From NCBI RefSeq assembly GCF_027563315.1, contig NZ_JAMKBJ010000015.1, positions 1-64,000 of the forward strand: a stretch of 64,000 bases of DNA, read 5' to 3'. Source of the DNA: Paenisporosarcina quisquiliarum (GTDB lineage: Bacteria; Bacillota; Bacilli; Bacillales_A; Planococcaceae). Shown here in pieces: positions 44,121-52,623 of this stretch. Position numbers and translations under genes: made by a program. Each line of letters starts with the position of its first letter. Within the stretch, counting starts at the first letter, position 1. The notes beneath the pieces were generated by a model, which saw only the letters and a list, made by a program, of their open reading frames with translations, was not told the origin of the DNA and searched no databases.

Positions 44121-44816
44121 TTAATGAATTTCTTCTTCAACCGGTTTCGCTTCAAGCTTGATATCGCCATCGACCATTTTGTATACCTTGTCACAGTAAC
44201 TGATGAGACGCGTATCGTGTGTAACAACGATGGTGGTCGTGTTTTTATTTTTCGTTTCTCTTTGCAGCAGCTCCATCACTTCATAAGCGCGGTCCGAGTC
44301 GAGTGAAGCAGTCGGTTCGTCTGCAAGTAAAATCGATGGGTTACTATAAAGCGCTTTGGCAATCGCCACGCGTTGACGTTCCCCGCCTGATAAATCAGCC
44401 GGGTACTTGTGTCGCAAGTCGCTGATCCCGAGGTCTTCATACAGTTGCTCGAGTTCTTGTTTCGTCATATTGCCTTTTTTAACGTTATCAAGCAGCTTCA
44501 TTTGATTGTTCACTGTCAGGAAAGGCACTAGGTTTGATGCTTGCAAAATGAAGCCAATTTCCTTCAGACGGATTTTAGAGCGTTTCTTCTCGCTCATATC
44601 GGTGATATTGTTTGCGTTAATGATGACATCGCCTTCACTCGGCGTCTGTAAACCACCCGCGATGGTCAGGAATGTACTTTTCCCCGATCCAGACGGTCCG
44701 ATGACGGCAATCAGTTCTCCTTTTTCAGCTGTGAACTGTGTTTCTTTCAATGCTTCTACTTTTTTATGTCCCGTGCCAAACGTTTTCTTCACGTTTTTCA
44801 ATTCTAGAATCGCCAT
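44121..44816 (-). CDS. ABC exporter ATP-binding protein, MacB/HrtA-like
   Basis: The 231-residue protein is a complete ABC ATPase of the LolD/MacB group: Walker A Gly-Pro-Ser-Gly-Ser-Gly-Lys-Ser near residue 40, signature Leu-Ser-Gly-Gly-Glu-Arg-Gln near 143, Walker B Ile-Leu-Leu-Ala-Asp-Glu-Pro-Thr near 160, and His-Asp switch residue in Val-Thr-His-Asp. It energises the permease encoded 3 bases upstream on the same transcript. The substrate cannot be read from sequence; heme (HrtAB type) or peptides are options. Confidence 0.88.
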   Translation of the reverse strand: MAILELKNVKKTFGTGHKKVEALKETQFTAEKGELIAVIGPSGSGKSTFLTIAGGLQTPSEGDVIINANNITDMSEKKRSKIRLKEIGFILQASNLVPFLTVNNQMKLLDNVKKGNMTKQELEQLYEDLGISDLRHKYPADLSGGERQRVAIAKALYSNPSILLADEPTASLDSDRAYEVMELLQRETKNKNTTTIVVTHDTRLISYCDKVYKMVDGDIKLEAKPVEEEIH

Positions 44817-44819
44817 GAG

Positions 44820-45887
44820 TTAACCCCCTATCGCTTTCAATGGATCAATTTTCACAATGGTCAAGACCGAGAATACCGCGCCTAAAATCGCCACGACAAT
44901 GAGAACCAATCCATAGAGAAGCATTGTCGGGATATCAAAGGATACTGGAACCGCTGCCGGTAGGAACGCACCTGTTAATAACGTCAGCCCAAAGCCTACT
45001 GCAACCCCAACCGCTGCCAAGATGAATGTTTGTGCAATGACGGAACGTGACAGGTAGCCATTTGAAATCCCCTGTGCTTTCATAACGCCGAACAGACTGA
45101 TTTTTTGCACCGTCAGGACATATAGGAAAATCGCCACGATGACAGATGAAATGACGAATAAAAAGTAAATCATGAATGACAGCGTTAAATTTTGTTCCGT
45201 ATAACCTGGCAAGTTCTGAATGAATTCTTCCATTTCAATGGTTTCTAAGTCTTCATTGTCCGTAACGGATTTCAAATCATTTGTTCTCAGGACAACGCCA
45301 TTGATCTGGTCATCATTTTGTTCCGCCGCTTCCCCGAATTTCACACGGTGGAAAGTGGCCATTTCACCATATAGTACAGGAGCTGCATTGAACCGTGCAT
45401 CTTCCGTAAATCCGACGATCGTCAATTTTTCATCGGTAGAAGAAAGTTCCAGTTCATCCCCTATTTGAAAGCCTTCTTCTTTTAATGAATCACTTGCTAT
45501 GACTTCGTTTTCACCGTTGAACGCTTCACCTTCCGTGACATCAGGCATGATGAACTCGTCTTTCTCGATGCCGAAGATGGCAACATTCGCTTTGATGTCT
45601 CCTGAAGTCGCGATGGCATTCAACTGTCCAAGAACAGCGACATTATCTGCTTCAATATCATCCAGTTGATCAAGCGTCATGGATGACTGCGGCATGCTTT
45701 TATCTGACTCACTTGTCAGGACAATGCCATCCCCTTGCCATTTATCCACCGCTTCCCTATTCAAGTTTTCAAGCCCGCTTGCCAATCCCGATAGGAAAAA
45801 GACGAGATAGGAGACAAGCATTAAAACACCTGTGATCAACAGAAAGCGCAGTTTGTTCTTTTTAATTTCATTCCAAGCCAAAAACAT
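44820..45887 (-). CDS. ABC exporter permease, FtsX/HrtB-like
   Basis: The 355-residue protein has the FtsX/MacB layout: one N-terminal membrane helix (about 15-35), a long extracytoplasmic domain (about 40-230), and three C-terminal helices (about 235-345), ending in Ile-Asp-Pro-Leu-Lys-Ala-Ile. The first residues (Met-Phe-Leu-Ala-Trp-Asn-Glu-Ile) resemble HrtB-like permeases of Firmicutes. With the ATPase behind it this is a mechanotransmission-type exporter. An imperfect palindrome lies in the promoter region, but no regulator gene is adjacent. Confidence 0.82.
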   Translation of the reverse strand: MFLAWNEIKKNKLRFLLITGVLMLVSYLVFFLSGLASGLENLNREAVDKWQGDGIVLTSESDKSMPQSSMTLDQLDDIEADNVAVLGQLNAIATSGDIKANVAIFGIEKDEFIMPDVTEGEAFNGENEVIASDSLKEEGFQIGDELELSSTDEKLTIVGFTEDARFNAAPVLYGEMATFHRVKFGEAAEQNDDQINGVVLRTNDLKSVTDNEDLETIEMEEFIQNLPGYTEQNLTLSFMIYFLFVISSVIVAIFLYVLTVQKISLFGVMKAQGISNGYLSRSVIAQTFILAAVGVAVGFGLTLLTGAFLPAAVPVSFDIPTMLLYGLVLIVVAILGAVFSVLTIVKIDPLKAIGG

Positions 45888-45941
45888 CGTTTCACTTCCA
45901 TTCTTTTCGTAATTTTTTAGTTTTGTAGTCTACATTATCAG

Positions 45942-45961
45942 TATGTTAAGTACCTTACATA
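45942..45961. promoter_or_regulatory. Imperfect 20-bp palindrome upstream of the ABC exporter
   Basis: TATGTTAAGTACCTTACATA matches its own complement at 16 of 20 positions, centred on GTAC. On the minus strand it falls just before a GATAAT -10 element of the exporter. A TetR-like operator is possible. Confidence 0.4.
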
Positions 45962-46071
45962 ATTACAACTAATAAGCCTGACAAATGTGTCGGAAATAAA
46001 TTTAGTACTATTATGGTAGAATAATCCATATACATATTTTTCTAAAATTTCACGATTAGGACGGTGACCAA

Positions 46072-46395
46072 GTGAAAAAACGTATTTTAATCGTACTTCT
46101 TGCCATTTCTGTAGTGGGATTCATTTTCAGTATGTACAATTTGCTTCATGAATCTAAGGCGAAGGCCTTGTCAGTAGCATATATAGAAGAAACTTATCAG
46201 TGTGAGAATGATTTGAGAGCCACTATATATGGGAAGGACGATGACTATTATGCGGTTTCTGTTCGCTCAAATGACGATCTATCAAAATCCTTTTACCTGA
46301 AAATACGTTTGTCCATGTGGTTTCAACTAGAAGAGATTTTGGATGCGTCTGAATACAATGAGGCTAATTCTTGCGAGGAGGACCTAGATGTTTAA
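46072..46395 (+). CDS. Small membrane-anchored hypothetical protein
   Basis: The 107-residue product has one N-terminal membrane helix (about 4-22) and an outside domain with two cysteines (Tyr-Gln-Cys-Glu near 43, Ser-Cys-Glu-Glu near 102) that could form a disulfide. GTG start with GGACGGTG upstream. It overlaps the CPBP protease gene by 8 bases, so it belongs to that operon. No family is recognised. Confidence 0.65.
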   Translation: MKKRILIVLLAISVVGFIFSMYNLLHESKAKALSVAYIEETYQCENDLRATIYGKDDDYYAVSVRSNDDLSKSFYLKIRLSMWFQLEEILDASEYNEANSCEEDLDV

Positions 46396-47251
46396 AGAGA
46401 TGAAAATACGTGTTTTTGTTGGCTTGATGATTGTCTTTGCAGTCGTAGCGGAATGGATTTTAACCATGTACGACCTTCCTGAAATCCACAAACGCCTAAT
46501 TTCAGATTTCGTTACGTTTGAAACAGTGGCTTTGTTGTTTTTTGGCTATTACTTTTATAAGCAGAAGACACCTTTACATACCGTGGTTTCTGAGGGCAGA
46601 GAGAAGATTTCGGTTCTATCCATCCTAGGGATTGCCCTTATTTTCAATGTCTTTTCACTGACTTCTTATTGGTTCTACCTTTATATACAGTATTCTTTAG
46701 TCACCTTGAATCCCTTTGTCATTCTACATCCGACTGGAAGTCCGTTTTTGTTAATTTTCATGATGATCACGTCGACGTTAACCGCCCCCATTTCTGAAGA
46801 ATTCGTCTTTCGTGGCCTCTTGTTGAACCGTTTAATTAAGAAAACAAATATGTGGCTCGGCATTCTGATTTCAAGTTTGGCTTTTGCGTCTGTGCATATG
46901 CAGTGGGAAAAATTGTTTGCTACTTTTCTTTTTGGTGTTATTGCATCACTCATCTATTTAAAGACGAAAAGTTTATTCGTTCCAATTCTCCTTCACATTG
47001 TTCATAATGCAATTGTCTTTATTCAAACGTCCATATTCCCCGCTTGGACCGAATCCCTTTTCTTAGCAAGTTCTGATGATATCCATGTCAACGTTGTCCT
47101 GAAAAGCACGTTACTTGTGATTAGTTTCCTATTGATGATTTTCATCATCGTGTATCTGGCAAGAAGCATATACTCCGATAGACGAAAAGTAGCTGAAAAA
47201 TCGCAGCCAGAGGAATTTCCTTTTCAACCCGAAACCATTTCCTCCCAATAA
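46388..47251 (+). CDS. CPBP family intramembrane metalloprotease, first copy
   Basis: The 287-residue protein has about eight membrane helices and the CPBP (Abi) motifs: Glu-Glu-x3-Arg in Ser-Glu-Glu-Phe-Val-Phe-Arg-Gly near residue 137, Phe-Ala-Ser-Val-His near 161, and His-Ile-Val-His-Asn near 203. The family includes CAAX-type proteases, bacteriocin immunity proteins and anti-sigma proteases. AGGAGG lies before the ATG inside the previous gene. The final codons coincide with a sigma-W-like promoter for the next gene, a second CPBP protein. Confidence 0.85.
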   Translation: MFKEMKIRVFVGLMIVFAVVAEWILTMYDLPEIHKRLISDFVTFETVALLFFGYYFYKQKTPLHTVVSEGREKISVLSILGIALIFNVFSLTSYWFYLYIQYSLVTLNPFVILHPTGSPFLLIFMMITSTLTAPISEEFVFRGLLLNRLIKKTNMWLGILISSLAFASVHMQWEKLFATFLFGVIASLIYLKTKSLFVPILLHIVHNAIVFIQTSIFPAWTESLFLASSDDIHVNVVLKSTLLVISFLLMIFIIVYLARSIYSDRRKVAEKSQPEEFPFQPETISSQ

Positions 47252-47257
47252 CGTATA
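47231..47257 (+). promoter_or_regulatory. Sigma-W-like ECF promoter, copy 2
   Basis: GAAAC, 16 bases, CGTATA, lying across the last codons of the first CPBP gene and 30-56 bases before the second. The core is shared with 43184-43210. Confidence 0.6.
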
Positions 47258-47287
47258 GGTAAGTAGAGAAAGATAGGGGTTGAGTGA

Positions 47288-48127
47288 ATGTTTGAAGAGA
47301 TGAAGACGCGTTATTTTATCGGTTTGTTCCTTCTGTTGAGCATAGTATTTGGGATTCTTTTTGGGGTAATCTCCCTTTTCATGCCAAATGGCGATGAATT
47401 TATTGAAGCTGGAATTACACTTGTTTTGTATGTCGTAACACCGGTTTTGTTCTTCTGGTACCATTTCCGAAATCAAGGTCGGTCTGTTCGTGAAGTGGTA
47501 TTTAAAGAAGGGGCTGTTGAGTGGTTGCCTCGTTTACTTGGCATTGTTGTGATTTCCATCGCTTTTTCAATAAGTGTATTTTGGCTACAATTATTTGCTT
47601 TGTACCCATTGTTTCCGGGCTTTGTAGATTTCTTGTTAGACCCCGTTCCGATGGCGGAAAACCCGGTTTATTTAGGCATTATGCTGATCAGTATCGCCAT
47701 TATTGGTCCCATTGCAGAGGAATTTATCTTCCGTGGTGTTTTATTGCACCGCATGATGAAGAAAACGTCGATGTGGGGTGGCATCATCATTTCTAGCATT
47801 CTGTTCGGGATTTTGCACGCCGATATATTTGGCGCATTTATTTTTGGTGTCATCGCTTCTCTTCTATATATAAAGACACGCAATTTATTAATTCCGATTT
47901 TGTTGCATATCATCAATAATTCGATTGCCGTCATTTGGACGTACGTTGCACCGACTTGGCCGAAATGGGGCATACTGAATAGCTCTGAATTATATGAGAA
48001 AGCGTTACCGAACGCCATTGTCCTCGTCATCAGTTCTGTTTTAATCGGATGGGTAATAGTGCAATTAAAGAAAGGGTTACCGAAGAAAGCGAATATTGAA
48101 GAATCGTTAGAAGAAGGAACTCCATGA
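47288..48127 (+). CDS. CPBP family intramembrane metalloprotease, second copy
   Basis: The 279-residue protein repeats the CPBP pattern: Ala-Glu-Glu-Phe-Ile-Phe-Arg-Gly near residue 143, Phe-Gly-Ile-Leu-His near 175 and His-Ile-Ile-Asn-Asn near 210. Its helix order parallels the first copy (Met-Trp-Gly-Gly after the Arg motif against Met-Trp-Leu-Gly), so the pair probably arose by duplication. A sigma-W-like promoter precedes it. The stop overlaps the start of the next gene. Confidence 0.87.
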   Translation: MFEEMKTRYFIGLFLLLSIVFGILFGVISLFMPNGDEFIEAGITLVLYVVTPVLFFWYHFRNQGRSVREVVFKEGAVEWLPRLLGIVVISIAFSISVFWLQLFALYPLFPGFVDFLLDPVPMAENPVYLGIMLISIAIIGPIAEEFIFRGVLLHRMMKKTSMWGGIIISSILFGILHADIFGAFIFGVIASLLYIKTRNLLIPILLHIINNSIAVIWTYVAPTWPKWGILNSSELYEKALPNAIVLVISSVLIGWVIVQLKKGLPKKANIEESLEEGTP

Positions 48128-48801
48128 TGAAGAATCAACAAAAAATTGTCCGAAACAGTAAAAAGTTGATTATGGGGATTGGCTTGATGGTGTTGGTGAT
48201 GATTCTAAACTTTCCTTTCCCCCATGCAGAGCCTTTTGTTGCAGGGAATGCGTCTGCGATGAATATTCCGATCATGGATCGGGATGGTTACAAGTATGGC
48301 GGCCTCCTACTACTCGTTTTATTTATTTTAGGTGTCTACTTACTTGCGAGTTCACTCGAAAGATATCGTGCTCGACTTGTTATTCTGGCCATTGCCTTAT
48401 ACGCAATCTTGCCCTTTTTCTTCATTAACATCTACCAAAATACAGTAGCCTCTGGTATTTACGCTATACATTATGAATCGGACTCCAGCCAATGTGAATT
48501 TGAGAAATTGGATGAGACGAGGATGAAAGTCCAGTGTCAGTTACCATTTGAGAACTTAAGTGAAAAAGCAGTTACTTTTGACGTTTCATTTGCTAACCAA
48601 GTGTTGTTTGAAGAACGATTCAATGTGATTCCTTTAATCAATGAAAATGGCCCCTATCCCGTTACACTTCAAGGCCATGAATCAAAGTTAGTGTTTATAA
48701 AAACCGAAGTGGAATTATCCAAATTAAAAGGTTTATCTGGTGGAACCGCGCATCAAGTACACATTGAAATATCGGAAGGAAATAAAATGAGACGATTATA
48801 A
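48124..48801 (+). CDS. Hypothetical membrane protein, 225 aa
   Basis: It has three predicted membrane helices (about 15-33, 58-78 and 84-105) and a C-terminal outside domain of about 110 residues with two cysteines, beta-rich and Ig-like in character. The start overlaps the stop of the second CPBP gene (ATGATGA). No family is recognised. Operon position suggests a shared envelope-stress role. Confidence 0.65.
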   Translation: MMKNQQKIVRNSKKLIMGIGLMVLVMILNFPFPHAEPFVAGNASAMNIPIMDRDGYKYGGLLLLVLFILGVYLLASSLERYRARLVILAIALYAILPFFFINIYQNTVASGIYAIHYESDSSQCEFEKLDETRMKVQCQLPFENLSEKAVTFDVSFANQVLFEERFNVIPLINENGPYPVTLQGHESKLVFIKTEVELSKLKGLSGGTAHQVHIEISEGNKMRRL

Positions 48802-48816
48802 AGGATGGTGTTTAAA

Positions 48817-49083
48817 ATGACATTTGGGAAAGCTGTTGCTGCATTCATTTCCGCGTGGCTCATTAGTCAATTCACGTATTTGCAATTAGAGTTTTTCCAA
48901 TACAATTTGTTCAGTGACGGTCAATTTGTTTGGGCAGCCCTTTTCAAATTTGTGTTGGATGTTCTGCTGTTTGTTATTCTTTATGTCGGCATGTATTATT
49001 CGATCTCATTCATCCAAAGTTGGCGCATGCGTGCACGGTATGAAGCCGGTCAAAAAGAGCGTGCGAAGGAGAAAAAATCTTAA
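48817..49083 (+). CDS. Small membrane protein, 88 aa
   Basis: Two membrane helices (about 4-22 and 38-60) are followed by a charged tail rich in Arg, Lys and Glu. ATG at 48817 is preferred to 48805 because GGATGGTG then has normal spacing. It is the last gene of the CPBP run, 15 bases behind the previous gene, and a perfect terminator follows. Confidence 0.6.
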   Translation: MTFGKAVAAFISAWLISQFTYLQLEFFQYNLFSDGQFVWAALFKFVLDVLLFVILYVGMYYSISFIQSWRMRARYEAGQKERAKEKKS

Positions 49084-49183
49084 CGGCATGCGGTGAAGAT
49101 TCAGTTGTTCAGATTAATCCGTTTACATGCCCAAAGCGAACACTTCGCTATCATTGATTACCACATATGAAGCCAGAATAAAA

Positions 49184-49218
49184 ACACAAAACGTGCATGA
49201 GTTCATGCACGTTTTGTG
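49184..49218. terminator. Bidirectional terminator with perfect stem
   Basis: CACAAAACGTGCATGA and its complement with a 2-base centre, between convergent genes. Confidence 0.85.
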
Positions 49219-49236
49219 TTTTGTTTTAAACTAAGT

Positions 49237-49782
49237 TTATTGACGAATCGTTTTTAATGCAGTTGCCCAAGGGATAACTTGATCAAGCATTTGGTTGACG
49301 GAATCCGCTTGGACTGGAGCCGCTTTCAGTTCCGCTCCGTTTTCAAAGTCCGTGAATAAAGACAATGCAGGATGTACGCGTACATCTGCTACCAATAATT
49401 CTCCTAAGATTCCACGTAAATGTTCTGCCGCACGAGCGCCTCCGACTGAACCGTATGAAACGATGCCAGCTGCTTTGTTGTTCCATTCTACGCGCAAGTA
49501 ATCCAATGCGTTCTTAAGTGCCCCTGTAATCGAGTGGTTGTATTCTTGTACGATGAATACGAATCCGTCCTGTGCTGCGACTGCTTCAGACCACGCAGCT
49601 GCACCAGAAGCGTCTGCACCGGTTTCACCAAGTAACGGCAACTTATAATCCGCGATGTCGATGATTGTATAGTTCGCGTCTCCGCGCTTGTCTGCCAATT
49701 CTTTTACCCAGTTTCCTACTTGTGGGCTTAAGCGTCCTTCGCGTGTTGAACCTAGAATAATTCCGATGTTTAATTTTGTCAT
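49237..49782 (-). CDS. NAD(P)H-dependent FMN reductase (azoreductase/quinone reductase type)
   Basis: The 181-residue flavodoxin-like protein has Leu-Gly-Ser-Thr-Arg-Glu-Gly-Arg near residue 10 for the FMN phosphate, Pro-Leu-Leu-Gly-Glu in the middle and Gln-Glu-Tyr-Asn-His-Ser near 83, a flavin loop typical of NADPH-dependent FMN reductases. ATG at 49782 is chosen: GAGGAGG lies 8 bases before it. It follows the ring-cleaving dioxygenase by 68 bases and probably shares its MhqR-type control. Together they would reduce quinones and open hydroquinone or catechol rings. Confidence 0.82.
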   Translation of the reverse strand: MTKLNIGIILGSTREGRLSPQVGNWVKELADKRGDANYTIIDIADYKLPLLGETGADASGAAAWSEAVAAQDGFVFIVQEYNHSITGALKNALDYLRVEWNNKAAGIVSYGSVGGARAAEHLRGILGELLVADVRVHPALSLFTDFENGAELKAAPVQADSVNQMLDQVIPWATALKTIRQ

Positions 49783-49850
49783 TGTTGTTTCCTCCTCTTT
49801 TTTTGTTCCAAATAGTCTATTGAAAATTCTCATTTTGTTCTTTCATCTCC

Positions 49851-50834
49851 CTACAAATACTCTTTATCGATGGTTAATGTACTGCGAACGGTGTCGATCG
49901 GACGGACCATTTGTTCAATCTGTACGCGTTTTGATTCCAAGAATGGAGGCAAGGATAGTTTTTCTCCTACCGTTTCGTATGGTTCATCCCCCATAAAGCC
50001 TGGGCCGTCTGTTGCCCATTCAAAAAGAATTCCTTGTGCCACGCGAGCGTAAAGTGATTCAAAGAAGAAACGATCGACATAGCCGGATGTGTTGAATCCG
50101 AATTGTTCCATGCGGTCGATCCATTCCTGCAAGACGTTGGTATCGGCCACACGGAATGCCGCATGATGGATAGTACCGAACCCTTGGTGTCCACGAGGGA
50201 GCAAGATGTTATGTTCCACAATTACTTGAGCCCCGTTACCGCCTTCTCCCACTTCGAAGAGATGGAAGGAACCTTCTTTTGCGATTTCGCGCATCAGCAT
50301 CGCTTTTTCCAATACTTCTTTCAACTGATCAAATTCCGCAACGCGAATGTGAATCGGACCCAAGCCTGTGATTGCATATTCCAATGGCACCGGACCATTT
50401 TGCCAAGGTGTTCCTGATGCTACTCCTTCGTTGTGCTCGTCTGAAATCAACATGTATTGCTGATCATCAAAGTCAACGAACGAAATGGTTTTCTTGCCGA
50501 ACACTTCTTGGATGCCTTTGTGTTTCACTTCGTATTTATCGAAACGCTTAATCCAGTAGTCTAATGCTTCATCAGTCGGGACACGGAATGCTGTTTTATA
50601 AATTTCGTTCGTTCCATGTGACCCTTTCTGGATGCCTGGAAAATCAAAAAACGTCATATCCGTACCGGCAGAGCCTTTGTCATCTGCAAAGAATAAATGG
50701 TACGTCTGTATGTCATCCTGATTCACTGTTTTCTTTACCAATCGCATGCCTAAGAAATACGTAAAGAATTCATAGTTCTTTTCAGCGCTACTGGTAATCG
50801 CGGTTACATGATGGATTCCTTTTATTTCGTTCAT
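49851..50834 (-). CDS. Ring-cleaving dioxygenase of the MhqO/MhqA type
   Basis: The 327-residue protein is a two-domain glyoxalase-fold enzyme: His-His-Val-Thr near residue 8, Thr-Met-x-Phe-Phe-Asp-Phe-Pro near 62, His-His-Ala-Ala-Phe-Arg-Val near 220 and a final Glu ligand in Leu-Phe-Glu-Trp-Ala-Thr-Asp near 270. This matches the thiol-dependent dioxygenases MhqA/E/O of B. subtilis that detoxify hydroquinones with Fe2+. A perfect MhqR-type operator lies 34 bases upstream. The mhqR gene itself is not in the window. Confidence 0.85.
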   Translation of the reverse strand: MNEIKGIHHVTAITSSAEKNYEFFTYFLGMRLVKKTVNQDDIQTYHLFFADDKGSAGTDMTFFDFPGIQKGSHGTNEIYKTAFRVPTDEALDYWIKRFDKYEVKHKGIQEVFGKKTISFVDFDDQQYMLISDEHNEGVASGTPWQNGPVPLEYAITGLGPIHIRVAEFDQLKEVLEKAMLMREIAKEGSFHLFEVGEGGNGAQVIVEHNILLPRGHQGFGTIHHAAFRVADTNVLQEWIDRMEQFGFNTSGYVDRFFFESLYARVAQGILFEWATDGPGFMGDEPYETVGEKLSLPPFLESKRVQIEQMVRPIDTVRSTLTIDKEYL

Positions 50835-50867
50835 TAAAAATCCGCTCCTTTTAGGTGATTATATAAT

Positions 50868-50885
50868 TATCTCGAATTCGAGATA
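50868..50885. promoter_or_regulatory. MhqR operator, perfect 18-bp palindrome
   Basis: TATCTCGAATTCGAGATA is a perfect inverted repeat and equals the MhqR box described for B. subtilis azoreductase and mhq genes as I recall it. It lies just upstream of the dioxygenase start, where a MarR-type repressor would block transcription. Confidence 0.8.
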
Positions 50886-50986
50886 TATGGTTAAAAAAAT
50901 TTAAACTTCAATTAGAAAGCAACTCAGCTTAATGATGTTTACTTTAATATTAATGGCAATTCCATTTGAATTATCTTGAATTAATT

Positions 50987-51004
50987 TATCTTTAATTCGA
51001 GATA
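50987..51004. promoter_or_regulatory. Second MhqR-like box
   Basis: TATCTTTAATTCGAGATA differs from the perfect box in two bases of the left arm. It lies between the dioxygenase and the divergent MFS gene. The remaining 50886-51134 shows no gene. Confidence 0.55.
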
Positions 51005-51134
51005 ATAATATCATGTATTTTTTTAAAAGTAAACACTTTGATTTCAAATTGCTGAGAAACGGCAGGAAATGGTTGTCGGTATCCAGTGTGGTATGAAATT
51101 TACAGTGTCCCAAAAATTTTGGGTCTCGAAGCAC

Positions 51135-51162
51135 TTGTATTCCCCTAGGACACGTTTATAAT
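51135..51162 (+). promoter_or_regulatory. Promoter of the MFS transporter gene
   Basis: TTGTAT, 16 bases, TATAAT, 44 bases before the start codon. Confidence 0.55.
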
Positions 51163-51206
51163 TCAAAACATATCCACCTATTCTTTATATTATGACGGAG
51201 ATTCAT

Positions 51207-52421
51207 ATGAGACCCTATAACGAGAAAATTAGTATTTATAACGGTATGGCTTCGACCGTTGCCATGAATTTTTCCAATAACTTCTTTCCAATATTTGCGA
51301 TTACCATTCTGAATGCGACCAATTACCAAGTCGGGTTGATCAGTTCCTTGCCTCCATTGGTGGCTTTATTGATGACCATTCCCGCAGCCATTTTGGTGAA
51401 CCGAGCGCACGAATATAAAAAACTAGTGTCGCTGTCAATCGTCCTGGCACGCGTTATGTTCTTATTAATTGTCGTGCTTGTTTACTTACCTACCGAGTCT
51501 ATGCAAGCATGGGCATTCCTCGGCATTATCGCCTTTATGAGCATACCGAATACGGTGGCGAATATCGGTTGGCAGACATTGATCAGCGGCATGATTAACG
51601 AGTCGCGGCGTGGCGAGTTCTTTAGTGACCGTAATCGTTTACTGACGATGGTTGGTCTTATATCCACTTTGCTTATTGGCATCGTGATGAAGGACTTTTC
51701 GGAGAACACCACAGCCTATCAAGTCTTATTTGCCATTGCTTTCGGCTTTGGCTTGGTTGAAGCTTTTTTAATGATGAAGCATAAAGAAAATCCTTCTATT
51801 GCGGAAGGTCCGGTATTGAAAAAGAAATTGATGGATTGGTCCATTTTCAAGCATTCCAATTATGTATGGTTTTTAGTCGCAGCATTGTTTTTCAACTTTG
51901 CTTGGCAAATGGCATGGGGAATTTTCAATATTTATCATGTGCGTGTAGTTGGGGCAACGATTTTTTGGATCAGTATGTTTTCCGCGGGTAATATGTTGAT
52001 GCAGATATTGACGTTCCCGCTATGGAAGAAATGGGCGGAGCGCAAATCGAATGTCCGTGTCTTCGTATGGGCCGCTATCGGGATGGCGACTACTCCCTTT
52101 TTAACGGTGTTATCAACAAATTTGTATTATTTAACTGCGGTCCAAACCATATCTGGCTTCTTCTTGTCTGGAGTCGTTTTACTTTTGTTCAATCTGTTAC
52201 TTGAACAATCACCTGAAGCGACTCGCACGTACTGCATCACCACATACAACGTACTGCTAGCATTCATGGCATTTCTTGCGCCACAAGTCGGGATCTGGCT
52301 GTTGAATATATGGGGAGTCGAAAATGCCATGTATTTGAACTCGGGGCTTAGACTGTTAAGTGCCGCGTTGTTTTACGCCGTGTATGTCCGCTATGGAAGA
52401 ACGCCTAAAATGACGATTTAA
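51207..52421 (+). CDS. MFS family transporter
   Basis: The product (404 residues) has twelve predicted membrane helices and a central charged loop near residue 190-205, the usual MFS shape. The start is ATG at 51207 with GGAG 6 bases before it; the frame opens at 51192 without a site. The substrate is unknown. It is divergent from the mhq-type genes and may export related toxic aromatic compounds, but only the position suggests this. Confidence 0.82.
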   Translation: MRPYNEKISIYNGMASTVAMNFSNNFFPIFAITILNATNYQVGLISSLPPLVALLMTIPAAILVNRAHEYKKLVSLSIVLARVMFLLIVVLVYLPTESMQAWAFLGIIAFMSIPNTVANIGWQTLISGMINESRRGEFFSDRNRLLTMVGLISTLLIGIVMKDFSENTTAYQVLFAIAFGFGLVEAFLMMKHKENPSIAEGPVLKKKLMDWSIFKHSNYVWFLVAALFFNFAWQMAWGIFNIYHVRVVGATIFWISMFSAGNMLMQILTFPLWKKWAERKSNVRVFVWAAIGMATTPFLTVLSTNLYYLTAVQTISGFFLSGVVLLLFNLLLEQSPEATRTYCITTYNVLLAFMAFLAPQVGIWLLNIWGVENAMYLNSGLRLLSAALFYAVYVRYGRTPKMTI

Positions 52422-52520
52422 GATGATTGCAATTAAAACGGTTGATACCGCTACTCTATAGTTGTAACCCGTATCAGTAATTTAGTATAACTCTCATAAA
52501 TCATTCGTGAATTACACTAA

Positions 52521-52569
52521 AAAAAGGAAGACCAAGTGCTGAAAATTAAGCAACTTGGTCTTCCTTTTT
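52521..52569. terminator. Bidirectional terminator
   Basis: AAAAAGGAAGACCAAGT with its perfect complement and a 15-base loop, between the convergent MFS and HAD genes. Confidence 0.88.
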
Positions 52570-52623
52570 CCGATAATGGACAATAAGTAAACTGGTGATT
52601 CTTAAATTTTGTATTAATGCGGA

